In this document: positions 7,657 to 17,173 of the stretch, piece after piece
Numbering within the stretch: position 1 is the stretch's first letter
How the letters are laid out: each line of letters opens with the position of its first letter
DNA from: Streptomyces longwoodensis
GTDB taxonomy: Bacteria; Actinomycetota; Actinomycetes; Streptomycetales; Streptomycetaceae
Assembly: GCF_001514125.1 (NCBI RefSeq)
Contig: NZ_KQ948559.1
Coordinates: forward strand, 265,749-329,748
Length of the DNA stretch: 64,000 bases
Direction of reading: 5' to 3'
Program-made: the position numbers and the translations under genes
The notes under the pieces: model-generated
Seen by the model: only the letters and a program-made list of their open reading frames with translations
Told to the model about the DNA's origin: nothing
The model's database searches: none

Positions 7657-9600
7657 ATGTCCGCCAGCCCCATCGAGTCCGCTGGACGACCCACCGTCTC
7701 CGAACGCGAGGCACGCCAGGTGGCGGAGGCCGCCCGTGAGCAGGAGTGGCGCAAGCCCAGCTTCGCCAAGGAACTGTTCCTCGGCCGCTTCCGCCTCGAC
7801 CTGATCCACCCCCACCCCACCCCGCCCGCCGAGGACGTCCAGCGCGGCGAGGAGTTCCTCGCCAAGCTCCGCGACTTCCTCGAGACGAAGGTCGACGGGG
7901 CGCTGATCGAACGCGAGGCCCGCATCCCCGACGAGGTGGTCGACGGGCTCAAGGAGCTCGGCGCCCTCGGCATGAAGATCGACCCCAAGTACGGCGGGCT
8001 CGGCCTCACCCAGGTGTACTACAACAAGGCGCTCGCCCTCGCGGGCTCCGCCTCCCCGGCGATCGGCGTGCTGCTGTCGGCGCACCAGTCGATCGGCGTC
8101 CCCCAGCCGCTGAAGCTGTTCGGCACCCGGGAGCAGAAGGAGACCTTCCTGCCCCGCTGCGCCCGCACCGACATCAGCGCCTTCCTGCTCACCGAGCCCG
8201 ACGTCGGCTCCGACCCGGCGCGGCTCGCCACCACCGCGGTGCCCGACGGCGACGACTACGTCCTCGACGGGGTCAAGCTGTGGACCACCAACGGCGTCGT
8301 CGCCGACCTGCTGGTCGTCATGGCCCGGGTGCCCAGGAGCGAGGGACACCGGGGCGGCATCACCGCCTTCGTGGTGGAGAGCAACTCGCCCGGCATCACC
8401 GTGGAGAACCGCAACGCCTTCATGGGCCTGCGCGGCATCGAGAACGGCGTCACCCGCTTCCACCGGGTCCGCGTCCCCGCCGCGCACCGCATCGGCGAGG
8501 AGGGCCAGGGCCTGAAGATCGCCCTGACCACGCTGAACACCGGGCGGCTGTCCCTGCCCGCCTCGTGCGTCGCGGCCGGCAAGTGGTCGCTGAAGATCGC
8601 CCGCGAGTGGTCGGCGGCCCGCGAGCAGTGGGGCAAGCCCGTCGCCCACCACGAGGCCGTCGGGTCCAAGATCTCCTTCATCGCGGCCACCACCTTCGCC
8701 CTGGAGGCGGTGCTCGACCTCTCCTCGCAGATGGCCGACGAGAACCGCAACGACATCCGCATCGAGGGCGCGCTCGCCAAGCTGTACGCCTCCGAGATGG
8801 CCTGGCTGATGGCCGACGAGCTCGTCCAGATCCGCGGCGGCCGCGGCTTCGAGACGGCCGACTCGCTGCGGGCCCGCGGCGAGAAGGCGGTGCCCGCCGA
8901 GCAGTTGCTGCGCGACCTGCGGATCAACCGCATCTTCGAGGGCTCCACCGAGATCATGCACCTGCTGATCGCGCGCGAGGCCGTCGACGCCCACCTCTCG
9001 GTCGCCGGCGACCTCATCGACCCCGACAAGTCCCTGTCCGACAAGGCACGGGCGGGCGCGGGCGCCGGCGTCTTCTACGCCAAGTGGCTGCCCCGCCTCG
9101 TCGCCGGACCCGGACAACTGCCCAACGCCTACGCCGAGTTCAAGCACGGCGTGGACCTCTCCCCGCACCTGCGCTATGTCGAGCGGCACGCCCGCAAGCT
9201 CGCCCGCTCCACGTTCTACGCCATGTCGCGCTGGCAGGGCCGGATGGAGACCAAGCAGGGCTTCCTCGGCCGGGTCGTCGACATCGGCGCGGAGCTGTTC
9301 GCGATGAGCGCCGCGTGCGTGCGCGCGGAGATGCTGCGCCGCCAGGACGACCACGGCCGCGAGGCCTACCAGCTCGCCCACGCCTTCTGCGAGCAGGCCC
9401 GGCTGCGCGTCGACGCGCTGTTCACCCGGCTGTGGGCCAACACCGACGACCTGGACCACAAGGTCGTCAAGGGCGTCCTGTCGGGCACCTACGCGTGGCT
9501 GGAGGAGGGCATCGTCGACCCCTCGGGCGACGGACCGTGGATCGCCGACACGACCCCCGGCCCGTCCCTGAAGGAGAACGTCCACCGCCCGATCCGCTGA
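7657..9600 (+). CDS. Acyl-CoA dehydrogenase, long (VLCAD/ACAD9-like)
   Basis: The 647-residue protein has the acyl-CoA dehydrogenase fold: N-terminal helices, a middle beta domain with the FAD-binding LTEPDVGSDP motif, and the C-terminal helical domain with the catalytic base in IFEGSTEIM (E428). An extra ~170 residues after the core resemble the extended C-terminus of VLCAD/ACAD9-type enzymes. It would introduce the alpha,beta double bond in fatty acyl-CoA during beta-oxidation, passing electrons to ETF. The ATG at 7657 is preceded by GGCGAGGTGAG. It stands alone and is followed by a 12-bp perfect hairpin terminator. Substrate chain length cannot be read from the sequence. Confidence 0.9.
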   Translation: MSASPIESAGRPTVSEREARQVAEAAREQEWRKPSFAKELFLGRFRLDLIHPHPTPPAEDVQRGEEFLAKLRDFLETKVDGALIEREARIPDEVVDGLKELGALGMKIDPKYGGLGLTQVYYNKALALAGSASPAIGVLLSAHQSIGVPQPLKLFGTREQKETFLPRCARTDISAFLLTEPDVGSDPARLATTAVPDGDDYVLDGVKLWTTNGVVADLLVVMARVPRSEGHRGGITAFVVESNSPGITVENRNAFMGLRGIENGVTRFHRVRVPAAHRIGEEGQGLKIALTTLNTGRLSLPASCVAAGKWSLKIAREWSAAREQWGKPVAHHEAVGSKISFIAATTFALEAVLDLSSQMADENRNDIRIEGALAKLYASEMAWLMADELVQIRGGRGFETADSLRARGEKAVPAEQLLRDLRINRIFEGSTEIMHLLIAREAVDAHLSVAGDLIDPDKSLSDKARAGAGAGVFYAKWLPRLVAGPGQLPNAYAEFKHGVDLSPHLRYVERHARKLARSTFYAMSRWQGRMETKQGFLGRVVDIGAELFAMSAACVRAEMLRRQDDHGREAYQLAHAFCEQARLRVDALFTRLWANTDDLDHKVVKGVLSGTYAWLEEGIVDPSGDGPWIADTTPGPSLKENVHRPIR

Positions 9601-9626
9601 CCGGCCCGCACGGCCCGTCCCGTTCC

Positions 9627-9659
9627 GTGTCCCCCGGGGTGTCCCCGCCCGGGGGACAC
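9627..9659 (+). terminator. Hairpin terminator after acyl-CoA dehydrogenase
   Basis: A perfect 12-bp inverted repeat (GTGTCCCCCGGG / CCCGGGGGACAC) with a 9-nt loop lies 27 nt after the stop codon. Confidence 0.75.
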
Positions 9660-9687
9660 CCTGTCCCCTCCACGGCCTGGCTCCGGC

Positions 9688-9693
9688 CACAAT
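9688..9693 (+). promoter_or_regulatory. Possible -10 box for dxr
   Basis: CACAAT ends six nucleotides before the ATG at 9700, the geometry of a leaderless Streptomyces transcript. No convincing -35 is visible. Confidence 0.35.
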
Positions 9694-9699
9694 GGAGGC

Positions 9700-11133
9700 A
9701 TGAGCGACAGTCCAGCCCCCGCAGGGCGCGGGCCGCAAGCCCCGTCTGCCCCACGACGCCCTGCACGCACTCTCGACGCACCGGGCGCCGACCCGAGTAC
9801 ATCCAGTACGCGGGACGGCGCCCGGCACGCCGAGAGCACGCACATGACGCCGCAGGGCCCGCCCTCCGGGCGGACGACGGAGCTCGCGGCCCGCGCCCTC
9901 GCCGACCCCCACCTCGTCTACGACCCCGTCGTGGGCGACGGCCCCAAGGACGTGGTGGTCCTCGGGTCCACGGGCTCGATCGGCACCCAGGCCATCGACC
10001 TCGTGCTGCGCAACCCCGACCGCTTCCGGGTCACCGGCCTGTCCGCCAACGGCGGCCGGGTCGCGCTGCTCGCCGAGCAGGCCCACCGGCTGCGGGTGCG
10101 GACCGTCGCGGTCGCCCGCGAGGACGTCGTACCGGCCCTGCGCGAGGCCCTCGCCGGTGCCTACGGCAGCGGTGAGGCGCTCCCCGAGATCCTCGCCGGA
10201 CCGGACGCGGCCACCCAGCTGGCCGCCTCCGCCTGCCACACCGTGCTCAACGGCATCACCGGCTCCATCGGCCTGGCGCCCACCCTCGCCGCCCTGGAGG
10301 CGGGCCGCACCCTCGCGCTCGCCAACAAGGAGTCGCTCATCGTCGGCGGCCCGCTGGTGAAGGCCCTCGCCAAGCCCGGCCAGATCATCCCCGTCGACTC
10401 CGAGCACGCCGCCCTCTTCCAGGCCCTCGCGGCCGGCACCCGGGCCGACGTCCGCAAGCTCGTCGTCACCGCCTCCGGCGGCCCCTTCCGCGGCCGGACC
10501 AAGCAGGAGCTGGCGCACGTCACCGTCGAGGACGCCCTCGCCCACCCCACCTGGGCCATGGGCCCGGTGATCACGATCAACTCCGCGACCCTCGTCAACA
10601 AGGGTCTGGAGGTCATCGAGGCGCACCTCCTCTACGACATTCCCTTCGACCGCATTGAGGTGGTCGTGCACCCGCAGTCGTATGTCCACTCGATGGTGGA
10701 GTTCACGGACGGATCGACGCTGGCGCAGGCGACGCCCCCCGACATGCGGGGGCCGATCGCCATCGGTCTCGGCTGGCCCGAGCGGATCCCGGACGCGGCC
10801 CCCGCGTTCGACTGGAGCACGGCCTCGACGTGGGAGTTCTTCCCGCTGGACGACGAGGCCTTCCCCTCGGTCGACCTGGCGCGCCACGTCGGGCAGCTCG
10901 CGGGCACCGCCCCGGCGGTGTTCAATGCGGCCAACGAGGAGAGTGTGGAGGCGTTCCGCCGGGGCGCCCTGCCCTTCAACGGGATCATGGAGACGGTGAC
11001 CCGCGTGGTGGAGGAACACGGCACGCCGGCCACGGGAACTCCGCTCACCGTGTCGGACGTCCTCGAAGCGGAGACCTGGGCCCGCACGCGCGCCCGGGAA
11101 CTGGCGGCACAGACGGCGGAGGCCCGTGCATGA
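9700..11133 (+). CDS. dxr: 1-deoxy-D-xylulose 5-phosphate reductoisomerase
   Basis: The enzyme makes 2-C-methyl-D-erythritol 4-phosphate in the MEP isoprenoid pathway. The NADPH-binding loop GSTGSIGTQ, the NKE motif, the metal/substrate residues in DSEHAALFQ and the flexible-loop region SGGPFRG are all present. The frame is open from ATG 9700 (477 residues). The conserved core begins only after an alternative ATG at 9844 (429 residues, closer to usual family length). The 9700 start is preferred because a -10-like CACAAT sits immediately upstream and the first residues, MSDSPAP, resemble my recollection of other Streptomyces Dxr N-termini; 9844 has no clear ribosome site. The ~55-residue low-complexity stretch between them is odd. 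The stop overlaps the next gene (ATGA). ispG lies two genes downstream in the same pathway. Confidence 0.92.
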   Translation: MSDSPAPAGRGPQAPSAPRRPARTLDAPGADPSTSSTRDGARHAESTHMTPQGPPSGRTTELAARALADPHLVYDPVVGDGPKDVVVLGSTGSIGTQAIDLVLRNPDRFRVTGLSANGGRVALLAEQAHRLRVRTVAVAREDVVPALREALAGAYGSGEALPEILAGPDAATQLAASACHTVLNGITGSIGLAPTLAALEAGRTLALANKESLIVGGPLVKALAKPGQIIPVDSEHAALFQALAAGTRADVRKLVVTASGGPFRGRTKQELAHVTVEDALAHPTWAMGPVITINSATLVNKGLEVIEAHLLYDIPFDRIEVVVHPQSYVHSMVEFTDGSTLAQATPPDMRGPIAIGLGWPERIPDAAPAFDWSTASTWEFFPLDDEAFPSVDLARHVGQLAGTAPAVFNAANEESVEAFRRGALPFNGIMETVTRVVEEHGTPATGTPLTVSDVLEAETWARTRARELAAQTAEARA

Positions 11134-12434
11134 CGACCTTGATGTTCATCCTCGGCATAGTGGTCTTCGCGTTCGGCCTGCTGGTCTCGATCGCGTGGCA
11201 CGAGCTGGGGCACCTGTCCACGGCCAAGCTCTTCGGCATCCGGGTCCCGCAGTACATGGTGGGCTTCGGGCCGACCATCTGGTCGCGCCGCAAGGGTGAC
11301 ACCGAGTACGGCATCAAGGCGATCCCGCTCGGCGGCTACATCCGCATGATCGGCATGTTCCCGCCCGGCGACGACGGCCGCATCGTGGCCCGCTCCACCT
11401 CGCCCTGGCGCGGCATGATCGAGGACGCCCGTTCGGCCGCCTTCGAGGAGCTGCGGCCCGGCGACGAGACCCGCCTGTTCTACACGCGCAAGCCGTGGAA
11501 GCGGGTCATCGTCATGTTCGCCGGCCCGTTCATGAACCTGATCCTCGCGGTCGGCCTGTTCCTGACCGTGCTGATGGGCTTCGGCATCCAGCAGCAGACC
11601 ACCACCGTCAGCTCCATCTCGCCCTGCGTCATCGCGCAGAGCGAGAACCGCGACGCGTGCAAGGCGTCCGACCCCGCCTCCCCGGCGGCCGCCGCCGGCA
11701 TGAAGGCCGGCGACCGCATCGTCTCCTTCGACGGCCGCGGCACGAACGACTGGAACACGCTGTCCGACCTCATCCGCGACAGCGCCGGCAAGACCGTGCC
11801 GCTCGTCGTCGAGCGGGACGGCAAGCAGCTCACCCTGCACGCCACCATCGCCACCAACCTGGTCGCCAAGAAGGACGCCGCCGGGACCTACGTCCAGGGC
11901 CAGTACGTCAAGGCCGGCTTCCTCGGCTTCAGCGCGGCCACCGGCGTGGTCAAGCAGGACTTCGGCGAGTCCGTGAGCTGGATGACCGACCGCGTCGGCG
12001 ACGCCGTCGACTCGCTCGTCGCCCTGCCCGCCAAGATCCCCGCCCTGTGGGACGCCGCCTTCGGTGACGGACCGCGCGAGCAGGACTCCCCGATGGGCAT
12101 CGTCGGCGCGGCCCGGGTCACCGGCGAGATCGCCACCCTGGACATCCCCGCCTCGCAGCAGTTGGCGATGTTCGTGTTCGTGCTGGCCGGCTTCAACCTC
12201 TCCCTGTTCCTGTTCAACATGCTCCCGCTGCTCCCGCTCGACGGCGGGCACATCGCGGGCGCCCTGTGGGAGTCGCTGCGCCGCAACCTGGCCCGGGTGC
12301 TGCGCCGGCCCGACCCCGGCCCCTTCGACGTGGCCAAGCTGATGCCGGTGGCCTACGTGGTGGCCGGGATCTTCGTCTGCTTCACCGTCCTGGTGCTGAT
12401 CGCCGACGTGGTCAACCCGGTGAAAATCTCGTAG
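11130..12434 (+). CDS. RseP-type site-2 intramembrane metalloprotease (M50B)
   Basis: This 434-residue membrane protein has the zinc motif HELGH (residues 24-28) in the first transmembrane segment, a PDZ domain in the middle (roughly residues 185-265, SPAAAAGMKAGDRIVSFDG), and a C-terminal NMLPLLPLDGGH segment that supplies the third zinc ligand. Such proteases cut transmembrane substrates, typically anti-sigma factors or signal-peptide remnants. Its ATG overlaps the dxr stop, so the two are coupled. Placement of an rseP homologue between dxr and ispG is a conserved actinobacterial arrangement. It is followed by a hairpin terminator. Confidence 0.92.
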   Translation: MTTLMFILGIVVFAFGLLVSIAWHELGHLSTAKLFGIRVPQYMVGFGPTIWSRRKGDTEYGIKAIPLGGYIRMIGMFPPGDDGRIVARSTSPWRGMIEDARSAAFEELRPGDETRLFYTRKPWKRVIVMFAGPFMNLILAVGLFLTVLMGFGIQQQTTTVSSISPCVIAQSENRDACKASDPASPAAAAGMKAGDRIVSFDGRGTNDWNTLSDLIRDSAGKTVPLVVERDGKQLTLHATIATNLVAKKDAAGTYVQGQYVKAGFLGFSAATGVVKQDFGESVSWMTDRVGDAVDSLVALPAKIPALWDAAFGDGPREQDSPMGIVGAARVTGEIATLDIPASQQLAMFVFVLAGFNLSLFLFNMLPLLPLDGGHIAGALWESLRRNLARVLRRPDPGPFDVAKLMPVAYVVAGIFVCFTVLVLIADVVNPVKIS

Positions 12435-12450
12435 CCACGCGGTATTCACG

Positions 12451-12478
12451 ACGGCCGGGCACCCTGGGGCCCGGCCGT
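12451..12478 (+). terminator. Hairpin terminator after rseP-like gene
   Basis: A perfect 10-bp inverted repeat (ACGGCCGGGC / GCCCGGCCGT) is followed by T-rich TCGTTCCTTC. Confidence 0.75.
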
Positions 12479-12605
12479 TCGTTCCTTCAGTTGGTTTCGG
12501 CGCAGCGATGTGCTGCGGGCCGGGCCGGTGCCGTAATCTCGAAGCCCGGGAGCCCGCCGCTCACGGGACCGGGACCTTGATCCACGACTTGGGGTTGCAC
12601 AGCAG

Positions 12606-13766
<1,161 letters not shown>

Positions 13767-13775
13767 CCCCCCGAC

Positions 13776-13807
13776 GGGGCCGCGCGGCCGGGCGCCGCGC
13801 GGGCCCC
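13776..13807 (+). terminator. Hairpin after ispG
   Basis: GGGGCCGCGCGGC pairs with GCCGCGCGGGCCCC, with one bulged G, 10 nt after the stop. Confidence 0.65.
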
Positions 13808-13905
13808 CTGGGCGGGCCTAGAGGGGCAGGACAGCGCGGCGACAGCGCTCAGGCGCGCCGGGTACAGTGCGGAGATCAGGCATACCCCACCGTGAGGCCC
13901 CGCCC

Positions 13906-14754
13906 GTGTTGACCCAGACCACCTCCCGGGTCCTCGAACCGAGCGACCTGGACGCCGCCCTCGCCGTGCTCGACCGCGACCCCGTCACGAACGCCTTCGT
14001 GACCGCCCGCGTGCAGGTCGCCGGACTCGACCCCTGGCGTCTGGGCGGCGAGATGTGGGGCTGGTACGAGGACGGCATGCTCACGTCCCTGTGCTACGCG
14101 GGCGCCAACCTCGTGCCCATCGGCGCCACCCCGCGCGCCGTGCGCGCCTTCGCCGACCGCGCCCGCCGGGCCGGCCGGCGCTGCTCCTCCATCGTCGGCC
14201 CCGCCGAGTCCACCGCCCAGCTGTGGCGGCTGCTCGAACCGCACTGGGGCCCCGCCCGCGAGGTCCGCGCCCACCAGCCGCTCATGGTCACCGACCGGAT
14301 GTCCGCCGACGTCGCCCCCGACCCGCTCGTGCGCCGGGTCCGCAAGGACGAGATGGACACGATCATGCCGGCGTGCGTGGCGATGTTCACCGAGGAGGTC
14401 GGCGTCTCCCCGATGGCGGGCGACGGCGGCCTGCTCTACCAGGCCCGGGTCGCCGAACTCGTCGGCTCCGGCCGCTCCTTCGCCCGCCTCGACGACGACG
14501 GCAAGGTCGTCTTCAAGGCCGAGATCGGCGCCGCCACCGCCCAGGCCTGCCAGATCCAGGGCGTGTGGGTGGCCCCCGAGTACCGCGGCCGCGGCCTCGC
14601 CGCCCCCGGCATGGCCGCCGTCCTGCGCTACGCCCTCAGCGACGTGGCCCCGGTGGTCAGCCTCTACGTCAACGACTTCAACACCGCGGCCCGGCGCACG
14701 TACCGCAGGGTGGGCTTCCGGGAGACCGGCGCCTTCATGAGTGTGCTCTTCTGA
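13906..14754 (+). CDS. GNAT-family N-acetyltransferase with DUF4081-like N-terminus
   Basis: The protein is 282 residues from the GTG at 13906, which follows GAGG by about 9 nt; the frame stays open further upstream but without a ribosome site. The C-terminal half (about 145-282) is a GNAT domain with the acetyl-CoA motif QIQGVWVAPEYRGRGLA and a final YRRVGFRETG strand. The N-terminal half looks like a divergent second GNAT-like unit of the DUF4081 type. The substrate is unknown. It sits between ispG and a second GNAT gene, an arrangement I recall as common in Streptomyces. Confidence 0.85.
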   Translation: MLTQTTSRVLEPSDLDAALAVLDRDPVTNAFVTARVQVAGLDPWRLGGEMWGWYEDGMLTSLCYAGANLVPIGATPRAVRAFADRARRAGRRCSSIVGPAESTAQLWRLLEPHWGPAREVRAHQPLMVTDRMSADVAPDPLVRRVRKDEMDTIMPACVAMFTEEVGVSPMAGDGGLLYQARVAELVGSGRSFARLDDDGKVVFKAEIGAATAQACQIQGVWVAPEYRGRGLAAPGMAAVLRYALSDVAPVVSLYVNDFNTAARRTYRRVGFRETGAFMSVLF

Positions 14755-14774
14755 CCTGGGCCGCGGCCCCCCTG

Positions 14775-14780
14775 TAGGCT
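14775..14780 (+). promoter_or_regulatory. -10 box of a probable leaderless promoter
   Basis: TAGGCT ends seven nucleotides before the ATG at 14788, and no ribosome binding site is present, so transcription probably begins at the start codon. Confidence 0.55.
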
Positions 14781-14787
14781 CCCGCCC

Positions 14788-15321
14788 ATGGACCTCGTCA
14801 TCGGCCCCCTGGACCTCTCCGCCCACGTGGACGAGGCACTGGCCGTGCAGGCCGTCGCGTTCGGCCTCGGCCCCGACGAGGTGGCCGTCCGCCGCCAGAT
14901 CGTCCTGCGGCACATGACGTACCCGGGAGCCCGGGCGCTCGGCGCGACCACCGCCGAGGGCCGCCTGGTCGGCTTCGTCTACGGCCTGCCCAACGACCGC
15001 GCCCACTGGTGGTCCACCGTCGTCGAGCCCTACCTGCGCGCCCGGGACAACGACCACTGGCTCGACGACTCCTTCGTCATCACCGAGCTGCACGTCCACC
15101 CGGCGTACCAGAACCGCGGTGCGGGCCGCGCCCTGATCACCACGATCACCGACAGCGCCACCGAGCCCCGCTCGATCCTCTCCGCGATCGACACCGAGAG
15201 CCCCGCCCGCGCCCTGTACCGCTCCCTCGGCTACCAGGACCTCGCCCGCCAGGTCCTGTTCCCCAGCGCACCCCGCCCGTACGCGGTGATGGGCGCCCCG
15301 CTGCCCCTGCTGCGGCCCTGA
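14788..15321 (+). CDS. GNAT-family N-acetyltransferase
   Basis: This 177-residue single-domain GNAT protein carries the acetyl-CoA pyrophosphate-binding motif in ELHVHPAYQNRGAGRALI (roughly residues 93-110) and a late ARALYRSLGYQ strand-helix. The substrate cannot be told; small GNATs of this type acetylate amino groups of proteins or small molecules. The ATG is used without a Shine-Dalgarno sequence and has a -10-like TAGGCT at leaderless spacing. It ends 82 nt before proS. Confidence 0.85.
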   Translation: MDLVIGPLDLSAHVDEALAVQAVAFGLGPDEVAVRRQIVLRHMTYPGARALGATTAEGRLVGFVYGLPNDRAHWWSTVVEPYLRARDNDHWLDDSFVITELHVHPAYQNRGAGRALITTITDSATEPRSILSAIDTESPARALYRSLGYQDLARQVLFPSAPRPYAVMGAPLPLLRP

Positions 15322-15403
15322 CCTCCCCGGCGGATTTCCGGCGGCGGGCGGGCCGCGGCTAACCTCCATGCCATCACTGTTTCCTGGCAGGAGTACGAGA
15401 ACC

Positions 15404-17104
15404 ATGGCCAACGCACCGGTCCAGCGCATGTCGAACTTGATGGCGAAGACGCTGCGTGACGACCCGGCCGACGCCGAGGTCCTCAGCCACAAGCTCCTCG
15501 TCCGGGCCGGCTACGTCCGCCGCACCGCGGCCGGCATCTGGAGCTGGCTGCCCCTCGGCAAGAAGGTGCTCGCCAACGTCGAGCGCATCGTCCGCGAGGA
15601 GATGGACGCCATCGGCGCCCAGGAGGTGCTGCTCCCGGCCCTGCTGCCGCGCGAGCCGTACGACGCGACCGGCCGCTGGGACGAGTACGGCCAGGAGCTG
15701 TTCCGCCTGAAGGACCGCAAGGGCGGCGACTACCTCCTCGGCCCGACCCACGAGGAGATCTTCACCCTGCTGGTGAAGGACCAGGCGTCCTCCTACAAGG
15801 ACCTGCCGGTCATCCTCTACCAGATCCAGCACAAGTACCGGGACGAGGCCCGCCCCCGGGCCGGCATCCTGCGCGGCCGCGAGTTCCTGATGAAGGACTC
15901 CTACTCGTTCGACCTGGACGACGAGGGCCTGGCCCGGTCGTACGCCCTGCACCGCGAGGCCTACCAGCGCGTCTTCGAGCGCCTCGGCCTGGACTACCGC
16001 ATCTGCGCGGCCACCGCCGGCGCCATGGGCGGCTCCCGCTCCGAGGAGTTCCTCGCCCCGGCCGGCGCCGGCGAGGACACCTTCGCGGACTGCCCGAACT
16101 GCGACTTCGCCGCGAACACCGAGGCGATCAGCTACGAGCTGCGGCCGGTGGACGGCTCCGCGGTGCCCGCCGCCGAGGACATCCCCACCCCGGACACCCC
16201 GACCATCGAGACGCTCGCCGCCTCCCTCGGCGTCCCGGCCTCCGCGACGCTGAAGAACCTGCTGGTCAAGGTCGACGGCGAGATCGTCGGCGTCGGCGTC
16301 CCCGGCGACCGCGAGGTGGACCTCGACAAGGTGGAGGCGCACTTCGCCCCGGCCGTCGTCGAGATGGTCACCGAGGCCGACTTCGCGGCCCGCCCCGACC
16401 TGGTGCGCGGCTACGTCGGCCCGCAGGGCCAGGAGAAGCTCCGCTACGTCGCCGACCCGCGCGTGGCCCCCGGCACGGCCTGGATCACCGGCGCCAACAA
16501 GCCCGACACCCACGCCAGGAACGTCGTCGCGGGCCGGGACTTCGAGGTCGACGCCTACGTCGACGTCGTGGTCGTCCAGGAGGGCGACCCCTGCCCGCGC
16601 TGCGGCACCGGCCTCACCCTGGACCGCGCCATCGAGATCGGCCACATCTTCCAGCTGGGCCGCAAGTACGCCGACGCCCTCAAGCTCGACGTCCTCGGCC
16701 AGCAGGGCAAGCCGGTCCGCGTCACCATGGGCTCCTACGGCATCGGTGTCTCCCGCGCGGTCGCGGCCCTCGCCGAGCAGACCGCCGACGACAAGGGCCT
16801 GGTGTGGCCGAAGGAGGTCGCGCCGGCCGACGTGCACGTCGTCGCCGCGGGCAAGGCCCTGCAGACCGAACTGGCCCTGGACGTCTCCGAGAAGCTGCGC
16901 GCCGCGGGCCTGCGCGTCCTGGTCGACGACCGGGCCGGCGTCTCCCCGGGCGTGAAGTTCACCGACGCCGAACTGATCGGCGTCCCGCACATCCTGGTCG
17001 CCGGCCGCCGCTCCGCCGAGGGCGTGCTGGAGCTCAAGGACCGCAGGACCGGGGAGCGCGAGGAGCTCACGGTCGACGAGGCGATCGCCCGCCTCGCCGC
17101 GTAA
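15404..17104 (+). CDS. proS: Prolyl-tRNA synthetase, bacterial type with editing domain
   Basis: The enzyme charges tRNA-Pro. At 566 residues it is the long bacterial form: class II catalytic core with motif 2 around KYRDEARPRAGILRGREF, an inserted YbaK-like editing domain (roughly residues 230-400, clearing mischarged Ala-tRNA-Pro), motif 3 around YGIGVSRAVAA, and a C-terminal anticodon-binding domain. The ATG at 15404 is preceded by AGGAG at 10-nt spacing; an upstream in-frame ATG at 15368 lacks a ribosome site. It is followed by a terminator shared with the convergent kinase-fold gene. Confidence 0.97.
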   Translation: MANAPVQRMSNLMAKTLRDDPADAEVLSHKLLVRAGYVRRTAAGIWSWLPLGKKVLANVERIVREEMDAIGAQEVLLPALLPREPYDATGRWDEYGQELFRLKDRKGGDYLLGPTHEEIFTLLVKDQASSYKDLPVILYQIQHKYRDEARPRAGILRGREFLMKDSYSFDLDDEGLARSYALHREAYQRVFERLGLDYRICAATAGAMGGSRSEEFLAPAGAGEDTFADCPNCDFAANTEAISYELRPVDGSAVPAAEDIPTPDTPTIETLAASLGVPASATLKNLLVKVDGEIVGVGVPGDREVDLDKVEAHFAPAVVEMVTEADFAARPDLVRGYVGPQGQEKLRYVADPRVAPGTAWITGANKPDTHARNVVAGRDFEVDAYVDVVVVQEGDPCPRCGTGLTLDRAIEIGHIFQLGRKYADALKLDVLGQQGKPVRVTMGSYGIGVSRAVAALAEQTADDKGLVWPKEVAPADVHVVAAGKALQTELALDVSEKLRAAGLRVLVDDRAGVSPGVKFTDAELIGVPHILVAGRRSAEGVLELKDRRTGEREELTVDEAIARLAA

Positions 17105-17130
17105 GCGGGCCACGTCCGAGAACACGTCGG

Positions 17131-17152
17131 GGGGGCACCCCACGGTGCCCCC
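17131..17152. terminator. Hairpin between convergent proS and kinase-fold gene
   Basis: A 9-bp perfect stem (GGGGGCACC / GGTGCCCCC) has a 4-nt loop. Confidence 0.7.
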
Positions 17153-17173
17153 TCCGCCCGTTCACCCGCCCGG

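Noticed and set aside
7345..11019. 3.7-kb minus-strand open frame opposite the acyl-CoA dehydrogenase and dxr
   Set aside because: It spans two clear plus-strand genes and reads as compositionally biased nonsense.
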